NCBI GenBank assembly: GCA_903835235.1
Contig: CAILMF010000001.1
Location: 1-64,000, forward strand
Origin: an uncultured Rhodospirillales bacterium
Lineage (GTDB): Bacteria > Pseudomonadota > Alphaproteobacteria > Acetobacterales > Acetobacteraceae
DNA: 64,000 bases
Direction of reading: 5' to 3'
Part shown: positions 1-15,638 of the stretch, in pieces
How positions within the stretch are numbered: position 1 is the first letter of the stretch
Layout of the letters: each line of letters opens with the position of its first letter
Made by a program: the position numbers and the translations under genes
Notes under the pieces: generated by a model
The model's input: only the letters and a program-made list of their open reading frames with translations
Database searches by the model: none
What the model was told of the DNA's origin: nothing

Positions 1-8
1 ATATCGCT

Positions 9-57
9 CTAGTGTCCTGATTCCGAAGTCCAGTGGACTCCGGAGTCAGGACACTAG
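9..57. repeat. Near-perfect 49-bp palindrome
   Basis: Two 24-bp arms around a single central base pair at 22 of 24 positions. The outer box AGGACACTAG recurs at 120-129, just before a copy of the hairpin repeat family. It lies upstream of a TetR-type gene, so an operator is possible, but the length and outer CTAG ends also suit a small mobile palindrome. Function is not determined. Confidence 0.7.
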
Positions 58-130
58 CCTTAGTTTACAGTGGCCTGCTTATCCGCTGCGTTCGCCCGAG
101 ATCGGACGAACTTCGCGGGCAGGACACTAG

Positions 131-168
131 GTCACGCCGCCGGTGGTTCCACCGGCGACGATCCGACA
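131..168 (+). repeat. Hairpin repeat family, copy R1
   Basis: This 38-bp element has a GC-rich stem (GCCGGTGG / CCACCGGC) and flanks related to CAC...CGATCAGACGCT. It differs at three positions from the two identical copies near 38.4 and 39.2 kb. It sits about 60 bp before the start of the TetR-type gene. Confidence 0.75.
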
Positions 169-227
169 CTGAGGCAAACCGCCCGCGCGCCCGCTCCCAT
201 CGCCCCAGGACCCCACCCCCAGCAGCC

Positions 228-950
228 ATGCCAGCCACCTCCCACATCCCGGGGCCCATCGCCCGCCCGAGCAAGGCCCCGCACCACCCCCGCGCGCTGG
301 ATACCGTCAACCGCATCATGGATGCGGCGCGCGACGCCCTGCTGGCCGGGCCGCATGAGACGCCGCCCATCGCCGAGGTGGCGCGCCGCGGCGGCGTCAC
401 CCGCAGCACCATCTACCGCTACTTCCCCAGTACCGAGGCGATCCGCGACGCGCTGTTCCGCCGCTACATCACCCGCCGGGTGGAAGAATACCGCGCCATG
501 CTGGAGACCCTGCCGGAGGACGCCAGCGCCGAGGAAATCTGCGCCACCACCATCATGGCCGCGCTGCGCGCCGGCAGCACCCAACCGGTCGGCCCGCTGC
601 ACCAGCGCCTGCTGGCGGCGCTGATGGCGCAGGCCCGGCGCAACGGCCGGCCCTTCGTGCGCGCCGTGTCGGCCGAGATGTTCCTCTGCCTGCAACAGCG
701 CGGCCTGCTGCACCACGGCCAGCCCAGCGCCGAGCTGATCCTGGCCACCGGCATGGCGATTGCCGAGGGCTTCGAATACGCCATCGTGGAACAGCCGCAG
801 CTGCTGACCGATGCCGGCACGGCCCGGCAATTCACCGCCTGGATGCACCAGTCGCTGTTCCCGCAGCAGGCGGCACTGGCCACGGCAGAGGCACCACCCG
901 AACCACCGCCGGAAGCGCAACCCCCGGCGCCGGGAGCCTCGCCTCAGTAG
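228..950 (+). CDS. TetR/AcrR-family transcriptional regulator
   Basis: This 240-residue protein has an N-terminal helix-turn-helix of TetR type: the segment VARRGGVTRSTIYRYFPS at about residues 50-67 carries the typical T-x-x-x-IYRYF recognition helix. The C-terminal half is an alpha-helical ligand-binding region without an assignable ligand. The ATG at 228 is chosen because the reading frame upstream of it is low-complexity and arginine-rich and runs through the repeat elements. The C-terminus is a Pro/Ala-rich tail. The gene converges on the asparaginase-like gene, and their 3' ends overlap by 7 bp. TetR proteins usually repress a neighbouring gene, but no target is evident here. Confidence 0.85.
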   Translation: MPATSHIPGPIARPSKAPHHPRALDTVNRIMDAARDALLAGPHETPPIAEVARRGGVTRSTIYRYFPSTEAIRDALFRRYITRRVEEYRAMLETLPEDASAEEICATTIMAALRAGSTQPVGPLHQRLLAALMAQARRNGRPFVRAVSAEMFLCLQQRGLLHHGQPSAELILATGMAIAEGFEYAIVEQPQLLTDAGTARQFTAWMHQSLFPQQAALATAEAPPEPPPEAQPPAPGASPQ

Positions 951-1966
951 GTCGCGAAAATCCGCTCGATCTCGGCGGCATCGCTGGTCACCGTCAGCGC
1001 CAGGCTCAGCAGCAGCCGTGCCTTCTGCGGGTTCAGGTTGTCGGCGGTGATGATCCCCGCCTCCCGCAGCCTGGTGGTCTGCGGCACCCGCCCGCTGCCG
1101 GCGCGCGTGCTCATCATCACCACCACGCCGGCGGCCTGCGCCGCCTTGATCTGTTCGGCCTCGTCCGGCGTCACGAAGCCGGGCGCGAAGCCGGCACACA
1201 CAATGCCCTTGGCCCCCGCGGCCACGAAGGCACCAATCGCCACGCCATCGCTGCCGGCATAGGTATAGCTGACATCCACGCGCGGCAGCGCCGCCAGCCC
1301 GCGCACGTCGAATTCGGTCTCTGGCGCCACGCGCCGCAGCGGCTTGCGATACCAGGCGAGACGGTCGCCATCCGCATGGCCCAAACAGCCGAAATCCGGA
1401 CTGCGAAAGGTCTGCATCCGGCCGGTGGAGGTCTTGGTCACTTCCCGCGCCGCATGGATCTCGTCGTTCAGCAGCACCAGCACGCCCAGGCCCCGCGCTT
1501 CGTCGCTGGCCGCCACGCGCACGCCGTTGATCAGGTTCAGGGCCGCATCGGTCGAGATCGACGACGACGGCCGCTGCGCGCCAACCACCACCACCGGCAG
1601 CGCCACCTTCAGCGTCAACGAAAGAAAATACGCCGTCTCCTCCAGGCTGGCGGTGCCATGGCCGATCACGATCCCCGCCAAATCCGGGTCCGCCGCCAGC
1701 TCCTCGATCAGCGCGATCAGCGCCTTCCAGTCCGGCCAGCCCAGCCGCGTGGAGGGCACCGCGCTGAACGGCGCCGCCACCACATTGGCCACCTCCTGCA
1801 CCTGCGGCCACAGCGCCAGCAGTTGCGTGGCATCCAGCAGTTGGCCGGTGCTGCCATAGTCCACCGTGTCCAGCAGGCCCTTGCCCACGCTGGCCATGGT
1901 GCCGCCGGTGCCGATGAAGGCCACCTTGCGCTTCGGGCCGGTCACCACCATCGGTATCGCGCTCAC
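944..1966 (-). CDS. Asparaginase/glutaminase-family protein with altered active site
   Basis: This 340-residue protein has the asparaginase fold signatures: TGGTMAS at residues 20-26 with the expected nucleophile Thr23, the second-threonine motif HGTASLEET at 103-111 (Thr105), and the lysine motif EVTKTST (Lys178). Classical enzymes read HGTD here; Asp is replaced by Ala106, so hydrolysis of asparagine may be weak or the substrate different. The start is GTG, overlapping the stop of the isochorismatase-like gene as GTGA; an ATG lies five codons further in. There is no signal peptide, so it is probably cytoplasmic. The tight coupling to an amidohydrolase-type gene suggests a shared amide-degrading role. 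Confidence 0.85.
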   Translation of the reverse strand: MSAIPMVVTGPKRKVAFIGTGGTMASVGKGLLDTVDYGSTGQLLDATQLLALWPQVQEVANVVAAPFSAVPSTRLGWPDWKALIALIEELAADPDLAGIVIGHGTASLEETAYFLSLTLKVALPVVVVGAQRPSSSISTDAALNLINGVRVAASDEARGLGVLVLLNDEIHAAREVTKTSTGRMQTFRSPDFGCLGHADGDRLAWYRKPLRRVAPETEFDVRGLAALPRVDVSYTYAGSDGVAIGAFVAAGAKGIVCAGFAPGFVTPDEAEQIKAAQAAGVVVMMSTRAGSGRVPQTTRLREAGIITADNLNPQKARLLLSLALTVTSDAAEIERIFATY

Positions 1967-2703
1967 GTCACCGCTCCCTTGTCCACCGCTTCGCCAGCGC
2001 GCGCCCCGGGCGGGACGTCATTCGTCCGCACCAGGCCGGCGATGCATTCCTCCACCGTCAGCACATCGCCGAACTGCAGGTGGAAGGCGATCAGCGAAGC
2101 CGCGTGTTCCTCATCGGTCACCGCGGCGCAGCCATCGCTGACCATCACGGTGCGGAAGTTCAGCATCATCGCGTCGCGCGCGCTGCTCTCGCAGCATACA
2201 TTGGTCACGGTGCCGGTGATCAGCACGGTGTCGATCCCGGCCGCGCGCAACAGGTCCGGCAGGGCGGAGCTGCCCTGGATGAAGGCGCTGTAGCGATACT
2301 TCTTCACCACCTGGTCCACCGGGTGCACGTCCAGCCCCGGCCACAGCTTCTGGCCCTCGGTGCCATCGCTCATCGCCGCGGCACGACGGGCGCGGGCTTC
2401 CGGCGTCACCATGTCCTGCATCACGGACCACTCGGTCTCGACCCGACTGTCGAACGTGTTCTGGATCCACACCACCTGGCCGCCGGCGGTGCGCAGCGCG
2501 CCGGCCAGCTTGTTGATGGCGGGCACCACGTGCTGCGCCATGTCGCAATAGGCGTGGCTGATATCGGCGCGCATGAAACCGTTCTGCATGTCCACCACCA
2601 CCAGCGCGGTGCGGCGCGGGTCCAGCCGGGCGAAGGGATGCACGGTGCCGCAGCGGGCAACCACGCGGGCGGCGATGGCGGGCGGAATGGTGAAGGGGTG
2701 CAT
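1963..2703 (-). CDS. Isochorismatase-family cysteine hydrolase
   Basis: This 246-residue protein shows the family catalytic triad: Asp38 in VVDMQNGF, a lysine near residue 134 (VVKKYRYSAF) and Cys169 in TNVCCESSARDA, which precedes the cis-peptide and oxyanion region. The family includes isochorismatases, nicotinamidases, ureidoacrylate and N-carbamoyl amidohydrolases; this sequence does not settle the substrate. The ATG at 2703 has GGAG five bases upstream. It is translationally coupled to the downstream asparaginase-like gene (4-bp overlap), so the pair probably acts on one amide substrate. Confidence 0.88.
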   Translation of the reverse strand: MHPFTIPPAIAARVVARCGTVHPFARLDPRRTALVVVDMQNGFMRADISHAYCDMAQHVVPAINKLAGALRTAGGQVVWIQNTFDSRVETEWSVMQDMVTPEARARRAAAMSDGTEGQKLWPGLDVHPVDQVVKKYRYSAFIQGSSALPDLLRAAGIDTVLITGTVTNVCCESSARDAMMLNFRTVMVSDGCAAVTDEEHAASLIAFHLQFGDVLTVEECIAGLVRTNDVPPGARAGEAVDKGAVT

Positions 2704-2830
2704 CGGGGCTCCGGCAACGGTCTGGCGGCGCGACAGGCGGGCTTCCCTGGGTCGCCGCCTCGGGCCGGGTGGCGTTGGGGGCAGCGTAACGCCGCCCAGC
2801 CCCCGCCGCCAGGGCCTAACGCCGGAAGCT

Positions 2831-3262
2831 TCAGCCCCCAGCCGTCACCGTCGTCGTCAGCCGCGCCACGCAGCTCAGCCGGCCATCGCCGCGGGTCACC
2901 TCCACCTGCCAGACCTGGATGCTGCGGCCCAGGTGCAGCGGCCGCACCGTGGCGCTCACCCGGTCCCCGGCGCGCACCGCCGCCAGGTGGTTGGCGTTCA
3001 CTTCCACCCCCACCGCGCTGCCGCCTTCCGGCAGCACCAGGAAGGCGCAGACCGAGCCGATCGTCTCCGCCAGCACCACATTGGCGCCGCCATGCATCAG
3101 CCCCATCGGTTGCAGGTGGCGCGCATCCACCGGCATCTCGGCCCGCAGCCAGTCCGGCCCTATCTCGACCACCTCAATCCCCAGCAGGCCCGGCAGGGTG
3201 CCCTGGTGCAGGCGGTTGATCGCTTCGGCCGAGGCGGCGCGGCGCCAGATCGGTGTCGTCAT
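2831..3262 (-). CDS. PaaI-like hotdog-fold thioesterase
   Basis: This protein of about 143 residues has the hotdog thioesterase core: MHGGANVVLAET in the middle carries the helix with the conserved acidic residue, followed by VEVNANHLAAVRAGD and a terminal beta strand. The family hydrolyses acyl- or aryl-CoA thioesters in the cytoplasm. I start it at the ATG at 3262, which has GGCAGG about seven bases upstream; an in-frame ATG at 3292 would add ten residues but has no clear ribosome site. It shares the strand with the isochorismatase-like gene, with a 127-bp GC-rich spacer between them. Confidence 0.85.
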   Translation of the reverse strand: MTTPIWRRAASAEAINRLHQGTLPGLLGIEVVEIGPDWLRAEMPVDARHLQPMGLMHGGANVVLAETIGSVCAFLVLPEGGSAVGVEVNANHLAAVRAGDRVSATVRPLHLGRSIQVWQVEVTRGDGRLSCVARLTTTVTAGG

Positions 3263-3528
3263 CGGAAGACCTGCCACGACATTGTAAGACATTCGTTAAC
3301 AGGAACACGAAACAGTGAAGACTTGAACCAAAAGGTAGAAATACGTCTGCGTTGGTTGACCGTTTACCGGTGGCTGGGCTACCCGTTCCCGGCGGACTGA
3401 CGAAAGCGTGATCGGGCGGCCTGGCGGTTGTAGCAGGCACGTCGCACAGGGTTTCGGCGGCCACCGCGGCGGCATGGTCGGGCTGGCCCGCACGCGCCGG
3501 AATCTACCTGTGGTCGAGGCGCAAGGCT

Positions 3529-4920
3529 TTGCACGTCTTCCTGGACGTTTCCCGGTTGCTCCTGTGCGTCCTCCGGGCCTCGCCCGCCGGGATCGACCGC
3601 GTGGAGCTGGCCTATGCCCGCCGCTGGCTCGACCAGCCGGAAGACTGCACCTTCGTCGCCCAGAATGCCTGGGGCGCGCTGGCCGTGCTGCCGCACCATC
3701 AGGTCGACCGCCTGGTCACCCTGGTGCAGGATTTCTGGCGGGCCGGCGCCGAGGCAACCGGCGCGCTCCCCGCCGCCCGCCAGCTGGTGCTGCGGCTGCA
3801 TGCCGGCATGGCCGCGGGCGCCGGGCGCCTGGCGCTGCGCCGCCGCATCGCCGCCGCCGGCCGCGGCATCTACCTGCTGGTCTCCCACCTTTCGCTGGAA
3901 AACCCCGGCCGCATCGCCGCGCTGCGCCGCCAGGGCCTGGCCTTCGTGCCCATGGTGCACGACCTGATCCCCACCACCCATCCGGAATACGCCCGGCCGC
4001 AACAGGTCGGCCGGCATCTGCGCCGCATCAGCACCACCGCCGCCCTGGCGGATGGCGTCATCGTCAACTCCGCCGCCACGGCGGAAACCCTGCTGGGCCA
4101 CCTGCTGCCCGGCAGCGCCGCGCCGCAGCCCACCCCGCCCATCGTGGTTGCCCGGCTGGGCCTGGACGAAGCCCCGGCCGGCACCACCACGCCCTGGCCG
4201 GCCAGCGACCAGCCCGGCGACGCCCGGCCCTACTTCGTCACGCTGGGCACCATCGAGCCGCGCAAGAACCACCTGCTGCTGCTGAACCTGTGGCGGGACA
4301 TGGCGGCGCGCATGGGCACCGGGGTTCCGCGCCTGCTCGTCATCGGCCGCCGCGGCTGGGAGAACGAGAACATCCTGGACATGCTGGACCGCTGCACCGG
4401 ACTGGATGGCGCGGTGGAGGAAACCGGCCCGCTGCCGGATACCGAGGTGACCCGCCTGCTTGCCGGCGCCCGCGCCCTGCTGTTCCCCAGCTTCGCCGAA
4501 GGCTACGGCCTGCCGCTGGCGGAAGCCCTGGCGCTCGGCACCCCCGCCATCTGTTCCGACCTGCCGGCGCTTCGCGAAGTCGGCGCCGAGGTGCCGGAGT
4601 TCCTGGACCCGCTGGACGGCCCAGCCTGGCGCGACGCCGTGCTGCACTACGCCCAGGCCGGCGCGCCCCGGCGGGAAGCCCAGCTCTCCCGCCTGCGCCA
4701 CTGGCAGCCGCCCAGCTGGGCCGCCCATTTCGCCGAGGTGGATGCCCTGCTGGCCGAGGTGGTCGCCGCGCCGCATGGCGTTGCCCCCAGCCGCCCGGCC
4801 ACGTTCCCGGCGCCCTACCCGGCCCCCTACCCTTGGGACGGTGCGCTGCGCCCGGCCGGCGGCGGCGCCATGGCCAGCCCGGCGCTGGCCAACCGCATCC
4901 CCGCCGCCCCGGCGGAATGA
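3529..4920 (+). CDS. GT4-type glycosyltransferase
   Basis: This 463-residue protein has a GT-B fold. The N-terminal half includes the acceptor-side motif VHDLIPTTHPEY. The C-terminal half has GTIEPRKNH, VIGRRGWE and the nucleotide-sugar site LFPSFAEGYGLPLAEALALG, the E-x7-E pattern of GT4 retaining enzymes. The best start is TTG at 3529; no ATG or GTG lies in frame just upstream. About 50 C-terminal residues are Pro/Ala-rich. It is the first gene of a same-strand series leading to the megasynthase (137 bp further). It probably adds sugars to the capsular polysaccharide; donor and acceptor are unknown. Confidence 0.88.
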   Translation: MHVFLDVSRLLLCVLRASPAGIDRVELAYARRWLDQPEDCTFVAQNAWGALAVLPHHQVDRLVTLVQDFWRAGAEATGALPAARQLVLRLHAGMAAGAGRLALRRRIAAAGRGIYLLVSHLSLENPGRIAALRRQGLAFVPMVHDLIPTTHPEYARPQQVGRHLRRISTTAALADGVIVNSAATAETLLGHLLPGSAAPQPTPPIVVARLGLDEAPAGTTTPWPASDQPGDARPYFVTLGTIEPRKNHLLLLNLWRDMAARMGTGVPRLLVIGRRGWENENILDMLDRCTGLDGAVEETGPLPDTEVTRLLAGARALLFPSFAEGYGLPLAEALALGTPAICSDLPALREVGAEVPEFLDPLDGPAWRDAVLHYAQAGAPRREAQLSRLRHWQPPSWAAHFAEVDALLAEVVAAPHGVAPSRPATFPAPYPAPYPWDGALRPAGGGAMASPALANRIPAAPAE

Positions 4921-5057
4921 GCCGCGACCCGCGCCGACCCGCCCACGCAACCTCTGCCTGAACGCCCGATGCCGCGGATACGGTCGACAAAACGTCGCAA
5001 TTGCCATCGGCCATCCCGGGTGCGTCCGGGCCGGCGCCATGGCACAATGCCCGGCAC

Positions 5058-12686
<7,629 letters not shown>

Positions 12687-12898
12687 TGCCCCCAGCCCCG
12701 GCCGCCATCCTGCCGCCCCGCGCCGCCCCCACCCGCGGAGCACCCCCACCCCGCGCGACCACGCGCCGCGGCCCCCCAGCGCCGGCTCCACAGCGGCGCG
12801 GCAGCGCCGCAGCCGCCCTCACCGCGAACGCGAAGGCCGCGGCGCGGATTCAGGCGGCCCGAGAGGGCCGAGAGCGCGAACGCGCGACGCGCCCCGTG

Positions 12899-12943
12899 GC
12901 GCGCAAGCCAAGCGCACGGATGTGCGCGCCGGCGCCTGAGGCC
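12899..12943 (-). repeat. 45-bp intergenic repeat family, copy F1
   Basis: On the minus strand the element reads GGCCTCAGGCGCCGGCGCGC, then CATCCG and GCGCTTGGCTT. Related copies lie at 42217-42261 and 62164-62208. The 262-bp spacer it sits in (12687-12948) otherwise holds only GC-rich low-complexity sequence. The plus-strand end of the element (TGAGG) supplies the likely ribosome site of the next gene. Confidence 0.7.
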
Positions 12944-12948
12944 CAAAA

Positions 12949-14268
12949 ATGACCGAATCCTTCGGCCTTTCCGCCGCCGCCCGCGCCGCGCTGCTGCACC
13001 GCCTGGCCAAGCGCCGCGGCGAGGAAACCCCGGCCAACCCGGAAGCCCCACCACCGGAAAGCCCCGGCCGCGACCTGCGCACCCTGCCCGGCGCCCGCGA
13101 CCTGGCGCTGATGCGCGAGGCCGGCGAGGCGCTGGGCATCGAGAACCCGTATTTCCGCCCGCACCTGGGCGTCTCCGGCGCGCATGCGCGCATCGGCAAC
13201 CAGGACTACCTGAACTTCGCCAGCTACAACTACCTGGGCCTGAACGGCGACCCCCGGGTCTCCGCCGCCGCCAAGGCCGCCATCGACCAGTTCGGCACCT
13301 CGGCCAGCGCGTCGCGCCTGGCTTCCGGGGAACGCCCCGGCCATGGCGCGCTGGAAGCGGCGCTGGCCGGGCTGCACCGGGCCGAGGCCTGCCTGACCTT
13401 CGTCTCCGGCCACGCCACCAACGTCACCGTCATCGGCCACCTGATGGGCGCCCGCGACCTGATCCTGCACGACGCGCTGGCGCACAACTCCATCGTCGAG
13501 GGCGCCCGGCTCTCCGGCGCCCGGCGCATCGCCTTCCCGCACAACGACGCGGCGGCGGCGGAACGCGAACTGGCCGCCCAGCGCCGCCGCCACGGCCGCG
13601 CGCTGATCGTCATCGAGGGCCACTACTCGATGGATGGCGACATCCCCGACCTGGCCCGCTTCGCCGCGCTGGCCCGCCGGCACGACGCGCTGCTGATGGT
13701 GGACGAGGCGCACAGCCTGGGCGTGCTCGGCGCCACCGGACGCGGCATTGCCGAACAGGCGGGCGTCGACCCCGGCGAGGTCGACATCTGGATGGGCACG
13801 CTCTCAAAAACCCTGTCCGGCTGCGGCGGCTACATCGCCGGGCGCCAGGCGCTGGTGGATGTGCTGCGCTATTCGGTGCCGGGCTTCGTCTATTCGGTCG
13901 GCCTGGCGCCGCCGCTGGCCGCCGCCAGCCTGGCCGCGCTGGAACTGATGCTGGCCGAGCCCGAGCGCGTCGCCCGGCTGCAGCACAATGCCACGCTGTT
14001 CCTGGCGCTGGCGCGGGAAGCCGGGTTCGACACCGGCCATTCCGCTGGCCTCGGCATCGTCCCCATCATCCTCGGCAGTTCCGTCCGCGCCGCGCGCATG
14101 GCGGCGGCGCTGTTCGACCAGGGCATCAACGTGCAGCCCATCCTGTTCCCGGTGGTGCCGGAACGCAGCGCCCGGCTGCGCTTCTTCCTGTCCAGCGAAC
14201 ACAGCACGGCGGAGCTGGCCCGCACCGTCGCCGCCCTGGCCACGGCGCGGGACCGCCAGGCGGCTTGA
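12949..14268 (+). CDS. Alpha-oxoamine synthase, PLP-dependent (RkpG-like)
   Basis: This 439-residue fold-type I PLP enzyme belongs to the group of 8-amino-7-oxononanoate, 2-amino-3-oxobutyrate and serine palmitoyltransferases. It has about 90 residues before the core (NYLGLNGDP), the DEAHSLGVLG motif with Asp252 and His254, and the PLP lysine Lys287 in GTLSKTLSGCGGY. Family members condense an acyl thioester with an amino acid and lose CO2. Directly behind a megasynthase that lacks a thioesterase, it probably releases the ACP-bound chain as an amino ketone; the amino acid is not readable from sequence. GAGG lies seven bases before the ATG. S. meliloti RkpG is the known analogue. Confidence 0.9.
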   Translation: MTESFGLSAAARAALLHRLAKRRGEETPANPEAPPPESPGRDLRTLPGARDLALMREAGEALGIENPYFRPHLGVSGAHARIGNQDYLNFASYNYLGLNGDPRVSAAAKAAIDQFGTSASASRLASGERPGHGALEAALAGLHRAEACLTFVSGHATNVTVIGHLMGARDLILHDALAHNSIVEGARLSGARRIAFPHNDAAAAERELAAQRRRHGRALIVIEGHYSMDGDIPDLARFAALARRHDALLMVDEAHSLGVLGATGRGIAEQAGVDPGEVDIWMGTLSKTLSGCGGYIAGRQALVDVLRYSVPGFVYSVGLAPPLAAASLAALELMLAEPERVARLQHNATLFLALAREAGFDTGHSAGLGIVPIILGSSVRAARMAAALFDQGINVQPILFPVVPERSARLRFFLSSEHSTAELARTVAALATARDRQAA

Positions 14269-14296
14269 ACCGGGCCGGCCTTGGCCCCGGCGACGT

Positions 14297-14356
14297 GAGC
14301 CCTGGCGGTGCGGTCCCTGGCGGTACGACCCCTGGCAAGGCAAGCCCTGGCGGCGC
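14297..14356 (+). repeat. Four-unit 15-bp tandem repeat
   Basis: Four 15-bp units related to GAGCCCTGGCGGTGC fill the spacer between the oxoamine synthase and the GNAT-like gene. They resemble other 15-bp arrays at 36.97 and 38.91 kb in unit length and base composition. Confidence 0.75.
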
Positions 14357-14398
14357 GCCGCCAGCCGGCACAAACCCTGCGGAGCAGAGGCTCCGAGC

Positions 14399-15553
14399 AT
14401 GACCCCCGGCAACCCCGGCCAGCCGAACGCCGCCGCCCTCACCCTGCGCCCCGTCGCCACCCGCGCCGAGGCCCGCGCCTTCCTGCACCTGCCGGCCAGC
14501 CTGGGCGGCGCGGCCGCCGGCTGGGGCGTGGCGCTGCACTACGACACCGCCCGCTTCTTCAACCCGGGCTTCAACGGCTACCTGGCCGACCACACGGTGG
14601 CGCGCTGGGTGGCGTACCGCGCCGGCCGCCCGGTCGGCCGCATCGCCGCCGCGCATCGCCCGGGCGCCGCCGGCGGCAGCTTCGGCTTCCTGGCGCTGCA
14701 ACCAGACCCCGCGGTGCTGGCCGCCCTGCTGGCCGCCGCCTTCGCCTGGCTGCGCAGCCAGGGCGCCACCCAGGCCAGCGGTCCCTTCAACCTCTCTATC
14801 AACCACGAGGCCGGCGCCCAGCTCAGCGGCTTCGACCGTCCGGCCATGATCCGCATGCCGCGCACCCCGCCCTGGCTGCCGGCCATGCTGGACGCCGCCG
14901 GCCTGGCCCCGGCGCAGGACGTGGTGGCCCGCACGCTGCACCTCCCCACCGAAACCCACACCGCCCGCTTCACCCCGCTGCTGGCCCGCTGGCCCGGCCG
15001 CGCCGCCCTGCGCCTGCGCCCGCTGGACCCCGCCCATTACCAGCGCGACATCGCCCGCTTCACCCAGCTGTTCAACCAGGCCTGGGCCAACAACTGGGGC
15101 GCCGAACCCGTCGGCGCCGCCGAGGCCGCCACCATCGCCCGCGTCATGCGCCCGATGACCCGCGCCGGCGCCATCCTCTTCGCCGAATACCAGGGCGAGC
15201 CCATTGGCGTCGCCAGCGTCATCCCCAACCTGGAGGAAGCCACCGCGCCCCTGAACGGCCGCCTGCTGCCCTTCGGCTGGGCGCGCGTGGCCCACCTGAT
15301 GCTGACCGGCCGCAGCCGCACCGGCCGCCTGCCCGTCATCGGCGTGGCCCCGGCCTGGCGCCACCACCCCGCCGGCGCCATGGCGCTGGGCCTGCTGCTG
15401 GCCGGCTGCATCGCCGCCGCCCGCGCCCGCGCCTGGCAGGAGTTGGAGATCAGCTGGGTACTGCCGCAGAACCTGGCCATGCAGCAAACCTGCGACCGCC
15501 TGGGCGCGCCCGAAACCGGCCGCTGGCGCATCTGGCAAACCCCCCTCGGGTAG
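14399..15553 (+). CDS. GNAT-like acyltransferase, possible ceramide-synthase-type
   Basis: This 384-residue protein consists of two GNAT-like halves. The first carries GPFNLSINHEAGAQLSGFD (about residues 128-146), the hallmark stretch of a large GNAT subfamily. The second carries GVAPAWRHHPAGAMALGLLL near 318-337, which is placed like the acyl-CoA pyrophosphate loop, and ends in ELEISWVLPQNLAMQQTCDR, typical of GNAT C-termini. From memory of the family, bacterial ceramide synthases (Caulobacter bCerS) belong here. Next to an oxoamine synthase, N-acylation of a sphingoid-like amine is a reasonable guess, not proven. GAGG lies about ten bases before the ATG. It is not part of the classical rkp-1 set as I know it. 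Confidence 0.72.
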   Translation: MTPGNPGQPNAAALTLRPVATRAEARAFLHLPASLGGAAAGWGVALHYDTARFFNPGFNGYLADHTVARWVAYRAGRPVGRIAAAHRPGAAGGSFGFLALQPDPAVLAALLAAAFAWLRSQGATQASGPFNLSINHEAGAQLSGFDRPAMIRMPRTPPWLPAMLDAAGLAPAQDVVARTLHLPTETHTARFTPLLARWPGRAALRLRPLDPAHYQRDIARFTQLFNQAWANNWGAEPVGAAEAATIARVMRPMTRAGAILFAEYQGEPIGVASVIPNLEEATAPLNGRLLPFGWARVAHLMLTGRSRTGRLPVIGVAPAWRHHPAGAMALGLLLAGCIAAARARAWQELEISWVLPQNLAMQQTCDRLGAPETGRWRIWQTPLG

Positions 15554-15638
15554 CCCCCGGCCGGCGTCTCCATTTGTCGCCACCACCACCACCCACCATT
15601 GACGCCCCGCGCCGCCCCTGGCATCGCCCCGCGCACTG

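Noticed and set aside
1376-2293. Plus-strand open frames over the asparaginase and isochorismatase region
   Set aside because: They are antisense to two genes with intact catalytic motifs and show no motif of their own.
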